60,000 nt of DNA from Takakia lepidozioides (Eukaryota; Streptophyta; Takakiopsida; Takakiales; Takakiaceae), in the NCBI GenBank assembly GCA_030704615.1, contig CM060734.1, positions 13,890,001-13,950,000 of the forward strand. Reading direction: 5' to 3'. Position 1 is the first letter of the stretch. Every line of letters starts with the position of its first letter. Positions 19,724 to 30,188 of the stretch are shown piece by piece. Below the pieces are notes generated by a model. The model had not been told where the DNA came from and made no database searches. It saw nothing but the letters and a program-made list of their open reading frames with translations. Position numbers and translations under genes: made by a program.

Positions 19724-22610
19724 AAGGTAACCGGGTAGAGAACCTGTTGCGGCTTATGGTTTGGAATACTAAGTTCCTAACATAGCCTACACCTGAACTT
19801 GCATGACCATGGGAATATCATGAAGATACTCCTCAAACCGCCCTCCACGAGCTTCAAAATTCGGCCTTCCAGACCACATGCCAGTCTTTAGTCCACCAGT
19901 GCCTCCACGAGTCAGCACAGGCCATCCACAGGTCAACACGGGCCACCACATACCAGCACAGGCCCACACAGCTCACTGGTCACAGCCATCACAGTCCCAC
20001 AGGCCACTGGGCACAGCCTGTCACAGCCCCTCACAGCTCGTCACAGCCTCAAAGGCCTCAGGCACGGCCTGTCACAGCCCCTCACAGCCCGTCACAGCCT
20101 CAAAGGCCTCAGGCACGGCCTGTCACAGCCCCTCACAGCCCGTCACAGCCTCAAAGGCCTCAAGCACGGCCTGTCACAGCCCCTCACAGCCCATCACAGC
20201 CCCAAAGGCCTCAGGCACGGCCTGTCACAGCCCCTCACAGCCCGTCACAGCCTCAAAGGCCTCAGGCACGGCCTATCACAGCCCCTCACAGCCCGTCACA
20301 GCCCCAAAGGCCTCAGGCACGGCCTGTCACAGCCCCTCACAGCCCATCACAGCCCCAAAGGCCATGGGCACAGCCTGTCACAGCCCCGCACAGCCCGTCA
20401 CAGCCCCAAAGGCCACTGGCACAGCCTGTCACAGCCTGACACAGCCCGTCACAGCCCCACAGGGCACAGGGCACAGCCTGTCACAGCCCATCACAGCCCA
20501 TCACAGCCTCAAAGGCCTCAGGCACGGCCTGTCACAGCCCCTCACAGCCCATCACAGCCCCAAAGGCCATGGGCACAGCCTGTCACAGCCCGTCACAGCC
20601 CCACAGGCCTCAGGCACGGCCTGTCACAGCCCCTCACAGCCCGTCACAGCCCCAAAGGCCATGGGCACGGCCTGTCACAGCCCCTCACAGCCCCTCACAG
20701 CCTCAAAGGCCTCAGGCACGGCCTGTCACAGCCCCTCTCAGCCCGTCACAGCCCCAAAGGCCATGGGCACGGCCTGTCACAGCCCCTCACAGCCCGTCAC
20801 AGCCCCAAAGGCCACTGGGCACAGCCTGTCACAGCCTGACACAGCCCGTCACAGCCCCACAGGGCACAGGGCACAGCCTGTCACAGCCCCACAGGGCACA
20901 GGGCACAGCCTGTCACAGCCCATCACAGCCCATCACAGCCTCAAAGGCCTCAGGCACGGCCTGTCACAGCCCCTCACAGCCCGTCACAGCCTCAACCCAT
21001 CACAGCCCCAAAGGCCTCAGGCACGGCCTGTCACAGCCCCTCACAGCCCGTCACAGCCCCAAAGGCCTCAGGCACGGCCTGTCACAGCCCCTCACAGCCC
21101 GTCACAGCCCAAAGGCCCCTCACAGCCCGTCACAGCCTCAAAGGCCTCAGGCACGGCCTGTCACAGCCCCTCTCAGCCCGTCACAGCCCCAAAGGCCATG
21201 GGCACGGCCTGTCACAGCCCCTCACAGCCCCAAAGGCCACTGGGCACAGCCTGTCACAGCCTGACACAGCCCGTCACAGCCCCACAGGGCACAAGGCACA
21301 GCCTGTCACAGCCCATCACAGCCCATCACAGCCTCAAAGGCCTCAGGCACGGCCCGTCACAGCTCGCCACAGCCTGACACAGCCCGTCACAGCCCGTCAC
21401 AGCTTGCCACAGCCTGTCACAGCCCCACACATGGCCGCTCTGGCAGTTTAGCCATTTCTCCAAGGGGTTTAGCCACGCCAAGCTAGGGTTTGTGTCTCTT
21501 GGACTCTAGGCTTCTTTCCACCGAGCTATGGTGGCTGTGAGGAAATCAGCAAGGTATCCTTGCTCTTTCGGCTCCCACACACCACCATAGTAGCCCTAAG
21601 CCATGAGGTGGTTGCCACAAACCAAGCCTTCTTTCTCACTTAGCCTCCCCAAACACGCCACTAAACTCAATGGCAAACAACCAAGCCCTGCTGGTTCCCA
21701 GCCCTTGTGAGCACTCATTCAAGCACTCCCCTCATTGGCCATAGCATCTGTCTTAGAGCCTATTCCAGCCCTCTACACCTGTTGCTTCAAGAGTTGCGCT
21801 CCCTTCAAGCTTGAAGTTGAAACCCCAACTCACATAGGCCCTACAAGTGCTGTTCTTTCACTCCAAGTAGAAACCAGCCCTAGACCTTCCGTTCTAGCTC
21901 TCTAAGGCTTGAAAACAAGAGCCTCAATGGGCTGAAGGCATGCTCCACACATGCCCCACTCTCACCATAAGAGAATCAGCTCCTTTGCTTCATTTCTTGC
22001 ACCCACAAACCTGATAATACAAGCTTCAGCAGGCTGAAAGCATGCTCTACATGCCCTACAGGGAAACCAGCCCCTTCCTTCCTTTCTTGCACTCCCACAC
22101 CTAAAAGTGCAAGCCTTCACCAGGCTGATAGCATGCTCCACACATACATTGCCCTCACATAAGGGAAGTCAGCCCTTCCCTCTTCCTTGCTTGCCCTCCA
22201 AGCTTGAAGATGGAAGCTTCAATGAGCTGAATACATGCTCCACACATGCAACCTCTTCACACAAGAGATATCAGCCCCCTATCTTGGCTCCTTGGCTCCT
22301 TGATGCTCTCTATGACAAGACTAAGCACTCCATAGCCTTTGCCAAGCTCCTGAAACCCTAAGGCTTACATTTCCAGCCACAAGACACTTCTCTTGTGGTG
22401 CAAGAACTCTTCTTCCAAGCTCTGAAACCCTAGGTGCACATTCCATGGCCTTGCCGCACCTCTTAGCTCCTGTTCCAGCCCTGCTCTTGCCATGACAAGA
22501 GCCCTCTCAATGCTGAAGCTCGAGATTGAAACCCAATCTCACCATACTCCACAAAGTGCACTGATTTGCCCCAAGCAAAATCAGCCCTTTCGCTTGGTCT
22601 TGCAATCCTT
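19724..22610 (-). other. Long untranslated leader of element A
   Basis: About 2.9 kb between 5' LTR and Gag. The part next to the LTR (21430-22610) is pyrimidine-rich on plus and shows repeated motifs such as GCATGCTCCACACATGC. The middle is the 51-bp minisatellite. The part next to Gag (19724-19910) is shared with copy B, which carries 444 extra bases at the point corresponding to 19798/19799. The 5' half also recurs in copy B at 48877-50590, including the same motif series, so it is a true part of the element. I found no standard TGGTATCAGAGC primer-binding site after the LTR. Confidence 0.75.
19985..21430. repeat. 51-bp minisatellite in the leader of element A
   Basis: Tandem units of about 51 bp built from shorter CACAGCCCxT words (e.g. 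CCTCACAGCCCGTCACAGCC) alternating with a CAAAGGCC[T/A]...GGCAC[G/A]GCCTGT segment. About 25 to 30 units, with variants and shortened units. Because 51 is a multiple of three, long false open frames arise on the plus strand (19878-21377). Copy B has a shorter array of the same repeat at 48890-49395. Confidence 0.9.
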
Positions 22611-22944
22611 CACACAATGAAAAAGAAGAAGAATACAAGCACGAGCTCATGCGAGCTCACAAAGCTGAAGCATAAACTCATGCATATATAACCTCATCAC
22701 TCAAATACAAGTCAAGCCAAGTGCACCCCACGCCATGGGGAATCCACACTACGGCGCCATAGCTAGGCGCGGTGAGGCTCAACTCGAGAAAGATGAGCCT
22801 CCCGCGCTTGCCGTGAAGATAACCACTCCAGGGCCTAAATCTGCCTTGACCCCTGGATTGACACTTGGGCCAATCCCAAATGTCAATATGTAAAAGATAG
22901 CTATTTCCTAGCTAGTTTCACACTAGTGGTAAAATAACTTGACA
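22611..22944 (-). repeat. 5' LTR (block X) of element A
   Basis: 334 bp starting TGTCAAGTTATTTTACC at 22944 and matching 11599-11932 with about three differences (near 22621, 22643 and 22893). It ends at CATTGTGTG, after which leader sequence begins, whereas in the 3' LTR block D follows at that point. The AGGT target duplication is at 22945-22948. Confidence 0.8.
22684..22690 (-). promoter_or_regulatory. TATA-box-like motif in the LTR
   Basis: The minus strand reads GGTTATATATGCATG here, about 255 bp into the LTR; the 3' LTR has the same motif near 11670. It is the only good TATA-like site in block X and would start transcription near the LTR's downstream end. Position and family role support it; there is no direct evidence of a start site. 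Confidence 0.4.
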
Positions 22945-24130
22945 AGGTGGATGAAATTGGGATTTCAACCCCCCTGGATGGAAATTTCGGCGCCGCATTT
23001 CCATCCGGAGGGAGGAAATGTTCTGCCAAGTAGGCCTCTCGCCCCCCGAAATAATTTTCATCCAACTCCTCCCGGACGGAAATTCGGCGCCGCATTTCCA
23101 TCCGGGAGGATGAAGTTGGGTGCCGAGGCTGCCCTTGTGGTGGGGGCAGTGGCAGCGAATAGGAAAGGGGGCTGAAGCACCCTTGAGTGCCGAAGGCACT
23201 CAAGGAGGCAGAGGCGCTCACTAGGTGGAGCCCCGTAAACCGGGTTGCGGTGGTGGGGGCTCCACGAGGGGTGGTGGTAGCGTAGGGAGTCGTAGTGGGG
23301 GTGGCATAGGACTCACCATGAGGCTGAGGCCTTGTGGTGGGGTGTCTTGGGACTCACCGCGGTCCATTGGGGCCGTGGTGGGTGGGCCAAAGACTCACCG
23401 CGATTCACCCCGGAAAGTTGAGGGTCTAGGAGGTGGTGCATCAGATTTGGACTGGGCTACTTGTGGAACCCCCGCAGAGTGGCCCTCTCTTCCCCCGAGA
23501 TCATTTTATCCGACCCCTCTGGATGGAAATTCGGCGCCGCATTTCCATTCGGGAGGATGAAGCTGGGTGCCAGGTGTTCTCTTCCCCCGAGACCATTTCA
23601 TCAGACCCCCCCTTGATGGAGATTCCGTGCCGAATTTCCATCCGGGGGGATGAACTTGGGTGCCAGGTGACCCTCTCTTCCGACGAGATCATTTCATCCG
23701 ACCCCGCCTGGATGGAAATTCGGCGCCGCATTTCCATCCGGGGGGATGAACTTGGATGCCACCTGGCCGGCTCTCCTCCCTAAACGACTTCATCCAGCTC
23801 CCCCCGGATGGAAATTTGGCACCGCATTTCCATCCGGGGGGATGAAATGTTCTGCCAAGTGGGCCTCTCGCCTCCCAAACGATTTCATCCAACTTCCCTT
23901 GGGTGGAAATGCGGTGCCGAATTTCCATCCTGGGGGATGAACTTCGGTGCCAGGTGGCCCTCTCTTCCCCCGAGACCATTTCATCCAACCCCCCCTGGAT
24001 GGAAATTCGGCGCCGCAATTCCATCCGAAGGCCTCAAGTTGGGTGCCAGCTATGCTTCTCTCCCCCCGAGAAGATTTCATCCAACTCCCACCGGATGGAA
24101 ATTCAGCGCTGCATTTCCATCCAGAGGGCT
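22945..24130. repeat. Palindromic tandem array, right part
   Basis: Continues the array that element A interrupted. Cores GGATGGAAATTCGGCGCC/GCATTTCCATCC occur near 22975, 23073, 23519, 23610, 23708, 23805, 23900, 23994 and 24090, with a period of about 91-98 bp from 23519 onward. Between cores is a conserved CTCTCxxCCCCGAxAxxATTTCATCC spacer. The central GGCGCC with its arms can form a hairpin of about 15 bp. A G-rich non-repeat stretch (23110-23460, many GGTGG words) separates two blocks. Open frames in the array only echo the repeat. Confidence 0.85.
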
Positions 24131-24331
24131 TGTTTGGCGATCTCTTGCGATATGCTATCATCCTAGAATTTCATTGGCTGGGGGAGATGCGCCGTTCAGG
24201 CTATTGGAGTGTGGCTCAAACTTGATGTAGCGGTCAATTACCCGTACATGCGGCTTGTGACCCCACTGGGTATAGATACTCGGGTTTTTGTAGGTTATGA
24301 GAACCATACCATTGTGTTTTGTCTTCTCGGT

Positions 24332-25408
24332 TCAAGCGACTCTGTTGAAATGAAGTTGTAGGATGTTGTCTTTGCCGAAAAGAGAGTGTAACGCTGCTTT
24401 TATGTCGGCTTGAGAGTGCAGTTGGTTCAGGCCCTTCACGATCAGTGTGAGGGCATCACGTTCAGCAACCGCTTCCTGGGGTGTTGCAAAGATACCCGTC
24501 ATGCTAGTCTTGCGATTTCTGAATTGAGGTTTGATTAATGTGCGTTCAACACGTACACCTTGGACTAGCATCCTCTGCTTGGTGTCATCCGCTGCCAGAC
24601 AGATGAAATAGTACTTTGATTCTAGGCTAGCCTTGTGAACGTAGATAATTTCAAATTTGTCCCCATGTGTGTAAGTTTTCATAATAATGTGCATGGTGAG
24701 CTTGCTGCCAATCGTGCTCGCAAGGGCTTTGCTTGTCATGTACAATGACATGTAATCCGATGAGGCGAGGAGGTCGTACGCCTTCTCAACTTTCCCTTGG
24801 ACGAATACTCGAGATGTCATCTGCATTACAAAGGGGCGGTCTCCCTTCAGTAAGGTGAGACCATCCGTAGAGGGGTGTAGTAGCTCAACTTTGAGGAGGC
24901 CTGACTACAATTGGCTAGCGTGTTTAGAGTATGCCATAATGGGAGAATACATTCTGGTCCCGATAGGGATGTTCATTTCCTCAAAGCGTTTCTTGGCCCG
25001 ATAGAGGGCTTGCTCCTTGGGCATCTCCGTGTCTCGATCAAATCGTATCGTGATATGATACGGCTCTGTGGGGAGGCCCAATTCAGGGTCAATTTTGGTG
25101 CCTTTGGGGAGCTGGGTTAGTGGGTAGAATTGCCCGTCCTTCCCGTCGGGTCGTACCGCTGGAAAGAAAAGTTGGGCTTGAAACACCCACCAATCTTCAA
25201 GTTCATATGGTCCAATAATCAACCATAAAAAATAAACAAGCGCCAATTGCACGTGAAAACTATGTTTCAACGCGTAGCATAATTTTTTGATCGGGAACAG
25301 ATCGACGCCACGGGCTGAAACTCCTTCCACATCATCTTGTCTCCCTTTTAACCACATTATAAAAATCCCTCCACAAGCAGCGCTCGATTCCGGCTTCGTC
25401 CTGTTCAC
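24332..25408 (-). pseudogene. Unknown protein gene relic with one in-frame UAG
   Basis: Two frames (24905-25408 and 24332-24826) are in the same phase and are separated by a single UAG at 24905-24907, after which the reading stays open (SGLLKVELLHPSTDG and on). Reading across would give about 358 residues. The first part has a hydrophobic segment (HVQLALVYFLWLIIG, about residues 52-66) and a charged segment (HITIRFDRDTEMPKE). I recognise no family. The upstream frame 25405-26055 overlaps it by a few bases in another phase, so the three pieces may be one broken gene. The codon after this UAG does not fit CAR-YYA, so a nonsense lesion is more likely than readthrough. Confidence 0.5.
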
Positions 25409-26055
25409 TGAAGGTACTTAACACAGCAAAATCCCAGTCGGCCGCTACCACTAGATAAAACCTCTTTAGGATTTTTTATAGGAGACCAAGACTCCTTGGA
25501 AGCTCCTGGAATTGCTTTGAGACAATGGCGTAACTCGTGGATTTTGGATGCATGTATGTCCATGTGTTGGAGTTCAAATCCTGATCTTGACTCTGTAGCA
25601 AATGGCAGTCCCGTATCGATTGCATGTTGTTCCAATATTGGGCCATAGCCCAGCCATAGCTGCGGCGTGTCGGGGTAGCTAGCAATTTCCATTTGTCGTG
25701 GTGTGAATTGAGCATCTCGGCCCCGTGACTTCTTGGAGTCAGAATGAGAGCTCCCTGTATCACTGTTGAAAGTGCTGGATGTACATTTGGTGTGCAAATT
25801 AACTGCAAGAGGGCCTGCCGGTGGAGCGAGAATCACTGGTCGTGGGATTTGTTGAAGGTCAAGCTGCTTTGACATGGGTGGTGGTGTTTGTGCAGGGATG
25901 CCTGGCGTTGGACCTTGAGGGGCGACTGGCGAGATAAGGGTGAAGCGCATTTCGTATTCCCGTGCAGCTGCAAAGAACTGCTCGTCCGACAGGTGCATGT
26001 CACTGGCTTCCGTCTTGCCGTCCATATGGTGCTCCATGTCTGCCTCGCTCGCCAT
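25405..26055 (-). CDS. Unrecognised 216-codon frame upstream of the relic
   Basis: Starts at an ATG at 26055 (MASEADMEHHMDGKTE...). Acidic and His-rich at the N-terminus, then Pro-rich (residues 45-85), then a Ser/Asp stretch and a more globular end. It ends at 25405-25407, overlapping the next frame in a different phase. That could be a frameshifted single gene with 24332-25408, or a low-complexity linker ahead of it. No domain is recognised. The Pro/Ser-rich N-terminus and globular C-part would suit a DNA-binding or Gag-like protein of an unknown mobile element, but that is a guess. Confidence 0.4.
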   Translation of the reverse strand: MASEADMEHHMDGKTEASDMHLSDEQFFAAAREYEMRFTLISPVAPQGPTPGIPAQTPPPMSKQLDLQQIPRPVILAPPAGPLAVNLHTKCTSSTFNSDTGSSHSDSKKSRGRDAQFTPRQMEIASYPDTPQLWLGYGPILEQHAIDTGLPFATESRSGFELQHMDIHASKIHELRHCLKAIPGASKESWSPIKNPKEVLSSGSGRLGFCCVKYLQ

Positions 26056-28129
26056 GTGATGCTTATTGTTTGATCTGGTTCTGCGAACTACAATAGGGGG
26101 AACAAGCGATTTCGAACTACTAGAGGCCTTGCTTTTTTATCGAGTTTGTTTTGTATGCTACCAGCTCCTTTTTGGATGCCTCCTATCCTAGAACTAGACA
26201 TGCGTGGTGGTGCGTGGGGTGGGGAGGGTGAGGGAACGAGGAGGGCGATATGAGGAGCAGCTCTAATGGACGGGGGGAGGAGACTATAGATCTCAGGTGT
26301 GCGAGTGAGATTGGAGTGATGACCAGTACAAGGCCATGGCGAAGGAGCGGGAGTGTATGATGTGGGGGGTGGTCTCTGTGCGCTGCCAATAGGATTTGTG
26401 GGGGGTTAGCAGCTGGAGAATTGGTTGCGGACTGCTATTATGGTGACCGTTGTTCGATTAAGTGAGGGCGGCGGTTGCATGGCGGCTAGGTGTAGAGAGT
26501 TATGGTGTGGTTTAATCCAGATGCTGGGCAGGGGTGGTGCGCCGGCAGAGGTGAGCGTATCTTGAAACGACAATTGCATGAAAGTGGGGGGCATGGCAGT
26601 GCCAGGGTGGGGTAGTAAAGTTGGCCAGGCAGAGTCTAGATTTCGGAGGCGGTTATTAAACCAGCGTGGAATGATGTTTGGGATTGACTTAATGGGGGGG
26701 GGGGCAAGAGCTATACCCAACCCACGCTGGGGCCATCCATCTCTTGTCAATACAGAACCCATCACCTATCCTCAACCCAAGCTTAGTTGATTATTCCATT
26801 ACCCCAACACACCACAGTAATATGCATACACACCTCTAGGTATTTAATTGGTCACCACATAAGCAAAGTCATCCTCACGGTAACAAGGCACCCCCGCGGT
26901 CCCTGTATCGATGCTATCCGTCTGCTGCCCACCTAGGAAGCTTATATGCATTCCAAGTCACTAGATTCATGCCACAACCTAGGCCTGCCACATTCAGCCA
27001 TGATCGGTAGCAGTAATGTGAGTTTGTTTTCTTTAGATACCGCTCATGGCCCAATGATTTCTATAGGGGGTATGTCATGGACGGAGGGAGATTCGTGGGT
27101 GGTAGGTAGTACGTAGCAAGATTGTTGCGATATTTTCGGTAGTCGTGACTTTGCATAGGGACACAATGTACAAAAATTTGGGGTGAGAACCGTTCGCAAG
27201 AATATATGTTTGGCACAGGTATCCAGAGATTCCAAGTATCAATTGGGAGAGTTTTCATACATATCAAGTGGTCTCTATAGGAAATATAACATGAGGGGGA
27301 ACGAGGATTAGTACAGAGGGCTACGTATGGGGGGCAGAGTCTAATGGATGAGTAATGATATGTATAGTTGGTGTAGCTGGGGGGGGGATATTGGCACGTG
27401 TCGTAAAGGGTGCGTAGCAGTAAACATATGGTCTAGACAAAAGCTAGAGGGTATTGCAATCTTGAATATTTAGGCATCAGAGATTCCGTTCCGTGGGGAG
27501 AGAACCGTTCGTAGAGATATAGGATTGGCATGCGGGGCCATGGAGTCTAGGCCTCAATTAGGAGAGCAGTAATACATGGCGAAAGGTGTCTCTGGGGGAT
27601 TGGAGTGAGATGTAGTGGCTGCCAATCCACCATGAGAAGGCACCGCATAATGGTGTTCGAGGTGTGATCAAGACTCCTCCTTAGTAGGTCAGCACCTTCT
27701 TGGGTCATAACACGATAGACGGCAAACAGCCTTGGGTAACCAGATCGGGTAGGGGTTCGGGTGAGAGACTGCAAAGAACACGTCTTGGCGCAAGGTGTGT
27801 GCAAGCCCCGGCTTGGGCCTGTCAGGAATGACAGCAAAGTGCCATAGCGCCGCTTAAGGGGGAGTAACGAGATAAAATGGTTGTAAAAGAACTGAGTGAT
27901 CCGCTTGAAGTAGCTAAGGTAAGGTGTTGCAATGTCGAGCCTTAGACTTTTGGTGGGAAGAACACCATGTGGTGGAAGAAGGACATACCAGGTGATGCAT
28001 AGGTCGCCGTGTACGTCTCGCTAGTTGCTTCACCATAAAAATTAGACCTCTGGCAGAGAGCCGGTGAGTGTTGGGTTCTCTGGGAGTGGCGCCTTGGAGT
28101 TCCGTGCAGGCGGAGGTTGGAGGTTTAGT
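26056..28129. other. G-rich, C-poor strand-biased DNA without supported gene
   Basis: From about 26180 to 27500 the plus strand is rich in G and poor in C, mirroring the opposite bias at 10040-11080. G runs occur near 26694-26703 and 27381-27388. The longest frames (26406-26765 minus, 119 codons, Pro-rich; 27547-27837 minus) have no recognisable motifs. Around 27480-27550 and 27170-27230 similar phrases recur (AGAACCGTTCG...AGAxATA), so there may be an old imperfect tandem repeat of about 300 bp. Confidence 0.4.
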
Positions 28130-29552
28130 ATTTCATGAGCGAGAAACCATGAGCCATGAGCCATGAGCCGCATGGGGTCTGTATTTTCCATGAGCGATGA
28201 GCAGACGAGCCATGAGCAGAGTTTTCGAACCTACCCCGAAGCAAACCCGAAGCCAGATTCCAGGTTCGGGATAGGCTCGAGATACGAGCAAAGCTGAAGG
28301 ACCAAAGTTATATCTCTAAAGATGACTAAATGTACGGTATTAGAAGGTGTACCACCACCTATACCCGTGCGGGCAAAACGGAAAATGGACTGTCGAAAAT
28401 CCCGACTTCTAAAAAAATAAAAATGGAAAATGGACAGCCGGAAGTCTGTGCCGACCTCTCAAAAACAAAAAATAAATAAAAGTAAAAATTCGAAAATGTC
28501 CAGACGGAAGTCTGTGTCGACTTCTCAAAAAAAAAAAAAAAAAAACGGAAAATGGACAGCTAGAAGTCGGTGCCGACTTCTCAAAAAATAAAATAAAACC
28601 GGGAAATGAACAGCCGGAAGTCTGTGCCAACTTCTCCAGAAAAAAAAAAAAAAAAAAAACCTGAAAAGGGCACTCGGAAATCTGTGCCAACTTCTCAAAT
28701 AAAAACAAAAGAATAGAAAATGGGATTAAAAAACGGAAAAGGGATTAATAAAACGAAAAATGAGCAAAAAGAACGGAAAATGGGCAGCCGGAAGTCTGTG
28801 CCGACTTCTCAAAAAAAAAAAAAAAAAAACTGAAAATGGATACCCGGAAGTATGTGCCGACTTCCCAAAAGAAAATTTAAAAAACAAAATCTGAAAATGG
28901 GCACACGGAAGTCTGTGCTGACTTCTCAAAAAAATAAAAAAACAAAAAACAAACACCCGGAAGTCTGTGCCGACTTCTCAAAAAAACAAAACAAAAAATA
29001 AAAATAAAAATAAAAAACCCGCGGTCTTCACATGGCCAGGTTGGACCGCGGTTATAGAAGAAACACCTATTCCCGGGGTCGCCCCAACTCGTTTCCAAGA
29101 GCAAAAATGTTTTGTAAGTGGGCACCGACGCCCAAAATATGGGAAAATCCCGAACCTAGCTTTGCATCCGATTGATTGTTCTATGATGAGGGGAAATCGT
29201 GCACTTGTAACACTGAAAAACAGGTTCGGATGGTCGGAAATCTAGGAATATTCGCTTAAATATGCATTTTTTTTTTGGGGGGGGTTCTGCTCATGCTTTT
29301 TTGTGCTCACTGCTCATAGAAAAACAACCCCCGCTGCATGAGCCGCATGAGCCGTGAGCCGAAGTCTAAGACATGCCGTTTTCATGAGCGGACTTCTCCA
29401 AATTTGGAAATGCGGCAGATTAAAAAAGTATTAAAATAATAGTTTTTTTAATTTGTCATTGACTATTTTGGAATTTCCAGATCCTGTAATGCGGCGAAGA
29501 TATGTCGTGAGTCGCTCATGGTTTCGTAAATCTGCTCATGGAAAAAACCCAC
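28130..29552. mobile_element. Candidate non-autonomous element bounded by CATGAGC/GCTCATG motifs
   Basis: The left edge (28130-28215) has repeated CCATGAGC words including GAAACCATGAGC. The right edge (29280-29552) has the words in mixed orientation, ending GCTCATGGTTTCGTAAATCTGCTCATGG. GAAACCATGAGC on the left and GCTCATGGTTTC on the right form an inverted pair. Inside is the A-rich tandem repeat 28400-29030. Exact ends and target duplication are not resolved. No coding region is present. Confidence 0.35.
28382..29010. repeat. Tandem repeat of about 75 bp with poly-A linkers
   Basis: About eight units of the form GGAAAATGGxCAGCCGGAAGTCTGTGCCGACTTCTC followed by a variable A-rich linker (up to about 20 A). 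Each unit holds the inverted pair GAAGTC/GACTTC. The Phe/Arg-rich minus-strand frames here come from the repeat. Confidence 0.8.
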
Positions 29553-30188
29553 CGTGCAACGGAGGTTCATTAGGAAAATCCAGTATTCCACAGCAAAAGG
29601 ACGCCGTATACTGGCGTGTATAGAATATTCCGCGGTTTTATATGCCCTAATGAAGCTAACCCTTTTCTCGCGATTGTATGATCCCCATACAACAACACAG
29701 TCTGCAGTGCTTGAAAAATCTTGCTTCTTCCTGCATTCTGTGGGAAAGGTTTTGCCACTCCACTGTGAAATACGATGCCGAATTTCGATTCGTATGTGCG
29801 AGATTTATGAGGAGTTCACTGTTGTGGGCAGTTGGCGCCCAAAAGACTCGGTGCGACTATCTTACTATGACCAAAGTAGGTGCTGGTAGTTGCGGCCACA
29901 GTACTTCGAAATGCGGCGCCGCATTTCCTTGCTGGGGGTCGAATGAGGTATGCAAAGTTTGGGGTCAGGAGAAAAGTAACAATCCCCAAAAAAAATTCCA
30001 TGCACGTGGAAATAGAAGGCAATGACATATTAGTATACTAGTATGACCAAAATAGGTACTGGTAGGAGAGAGACACAACTCGAACAATTCTCTTGCCAGT
30101 CAGAGGTACTTACAGCAGTAAAGTTCAACTATAACTGAAACTTTGGAAAGGATGGGCGTAATATTGTCTTGTGCCCCGAAAACCAAGC
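29553..30188. other. Unrecognised DNA
   Basis: No supported gene. At 29908-29945 is a single degenerate copy of the palindromic core (GAAATGCGGCGCCGCATTTCC) of the array at 11085-24130, so that repeat is also dispersed. ACTATGACCAAAGTAGGTGCTGGTAG at 29863 recurs as a near copy near 30040-30065 (TATGACCAAAATAGGTACTGGTAG). Confidence 0.4.

Larger units (their letters stand above)
11417..22944 (-). mobile_element. Element A: intact Ty3/gypsy retrotransposon with DNA methyltransferase and PHD finger
   Basis: An 11,528-bp element on the minus strand. Order in its own direction: 5' LTR (22944-22611), 2.9-kb leader with a 51-bp minisatellite, Gag-protease-methyltransferase frame (19723-15518), UAG, Pol frame in the same phase (15517-12383), polypurine tract, terminal block and 3' LTR. 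RT, RNase H and integrase in that order place it in Ty3/gypsy. Ends are TGTC...GACA, and both sides carry AGGT (11413-11416 and 22945-22948), a 4-bp target duplication within the palindromic array. The shared 334-bp terminal blocks differ at about three positions by my reading, and no stop other than the conserved UAG breaks the coding region. The insertion is therefore young and may be autonomous. Confidence 0.93.

Noticed and set aside
19878-21377. 499-codon plus-strand open frame (and 231-codon frame 20569-21264)
   Set aside because: Arises from the 51-bp minisatellite, whose unit is a multiple of three; it is antisense to the element's leader and has no non-repeat domain.
11417-22944. DIRS-type or envelope-bearing retrovirus-like element
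   Set aside because: It encodes a DDE integrase with an HHCC finger, not a tyrosine recombinase, and nothing resembling an envelope gene follows Pol.
22911-24230. Proteins of 80-140 codons in the palindromic array
   Set aside because: The same peptide phrases recur in all frames on both strands because of the repeat; not genes.
24905-24907. Second readthrough UAG
   Set aside because: The following codons (TCA GGC) do not fit CAR-YYA and there is no second copy for comparison; a nonsense lesion is simpler.
28382-29010. CRISPR-like array
   Set aside because: Spacers are poly-A-rich linkers of variable length and there are no cas genes; the context is a plant genome. It is a tandem satellite.
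28409-29125. Phe/Arg-rich minus-strand proteins
   Set aside because: Translation of poly-A linkers and the repeated GAAGTC core.
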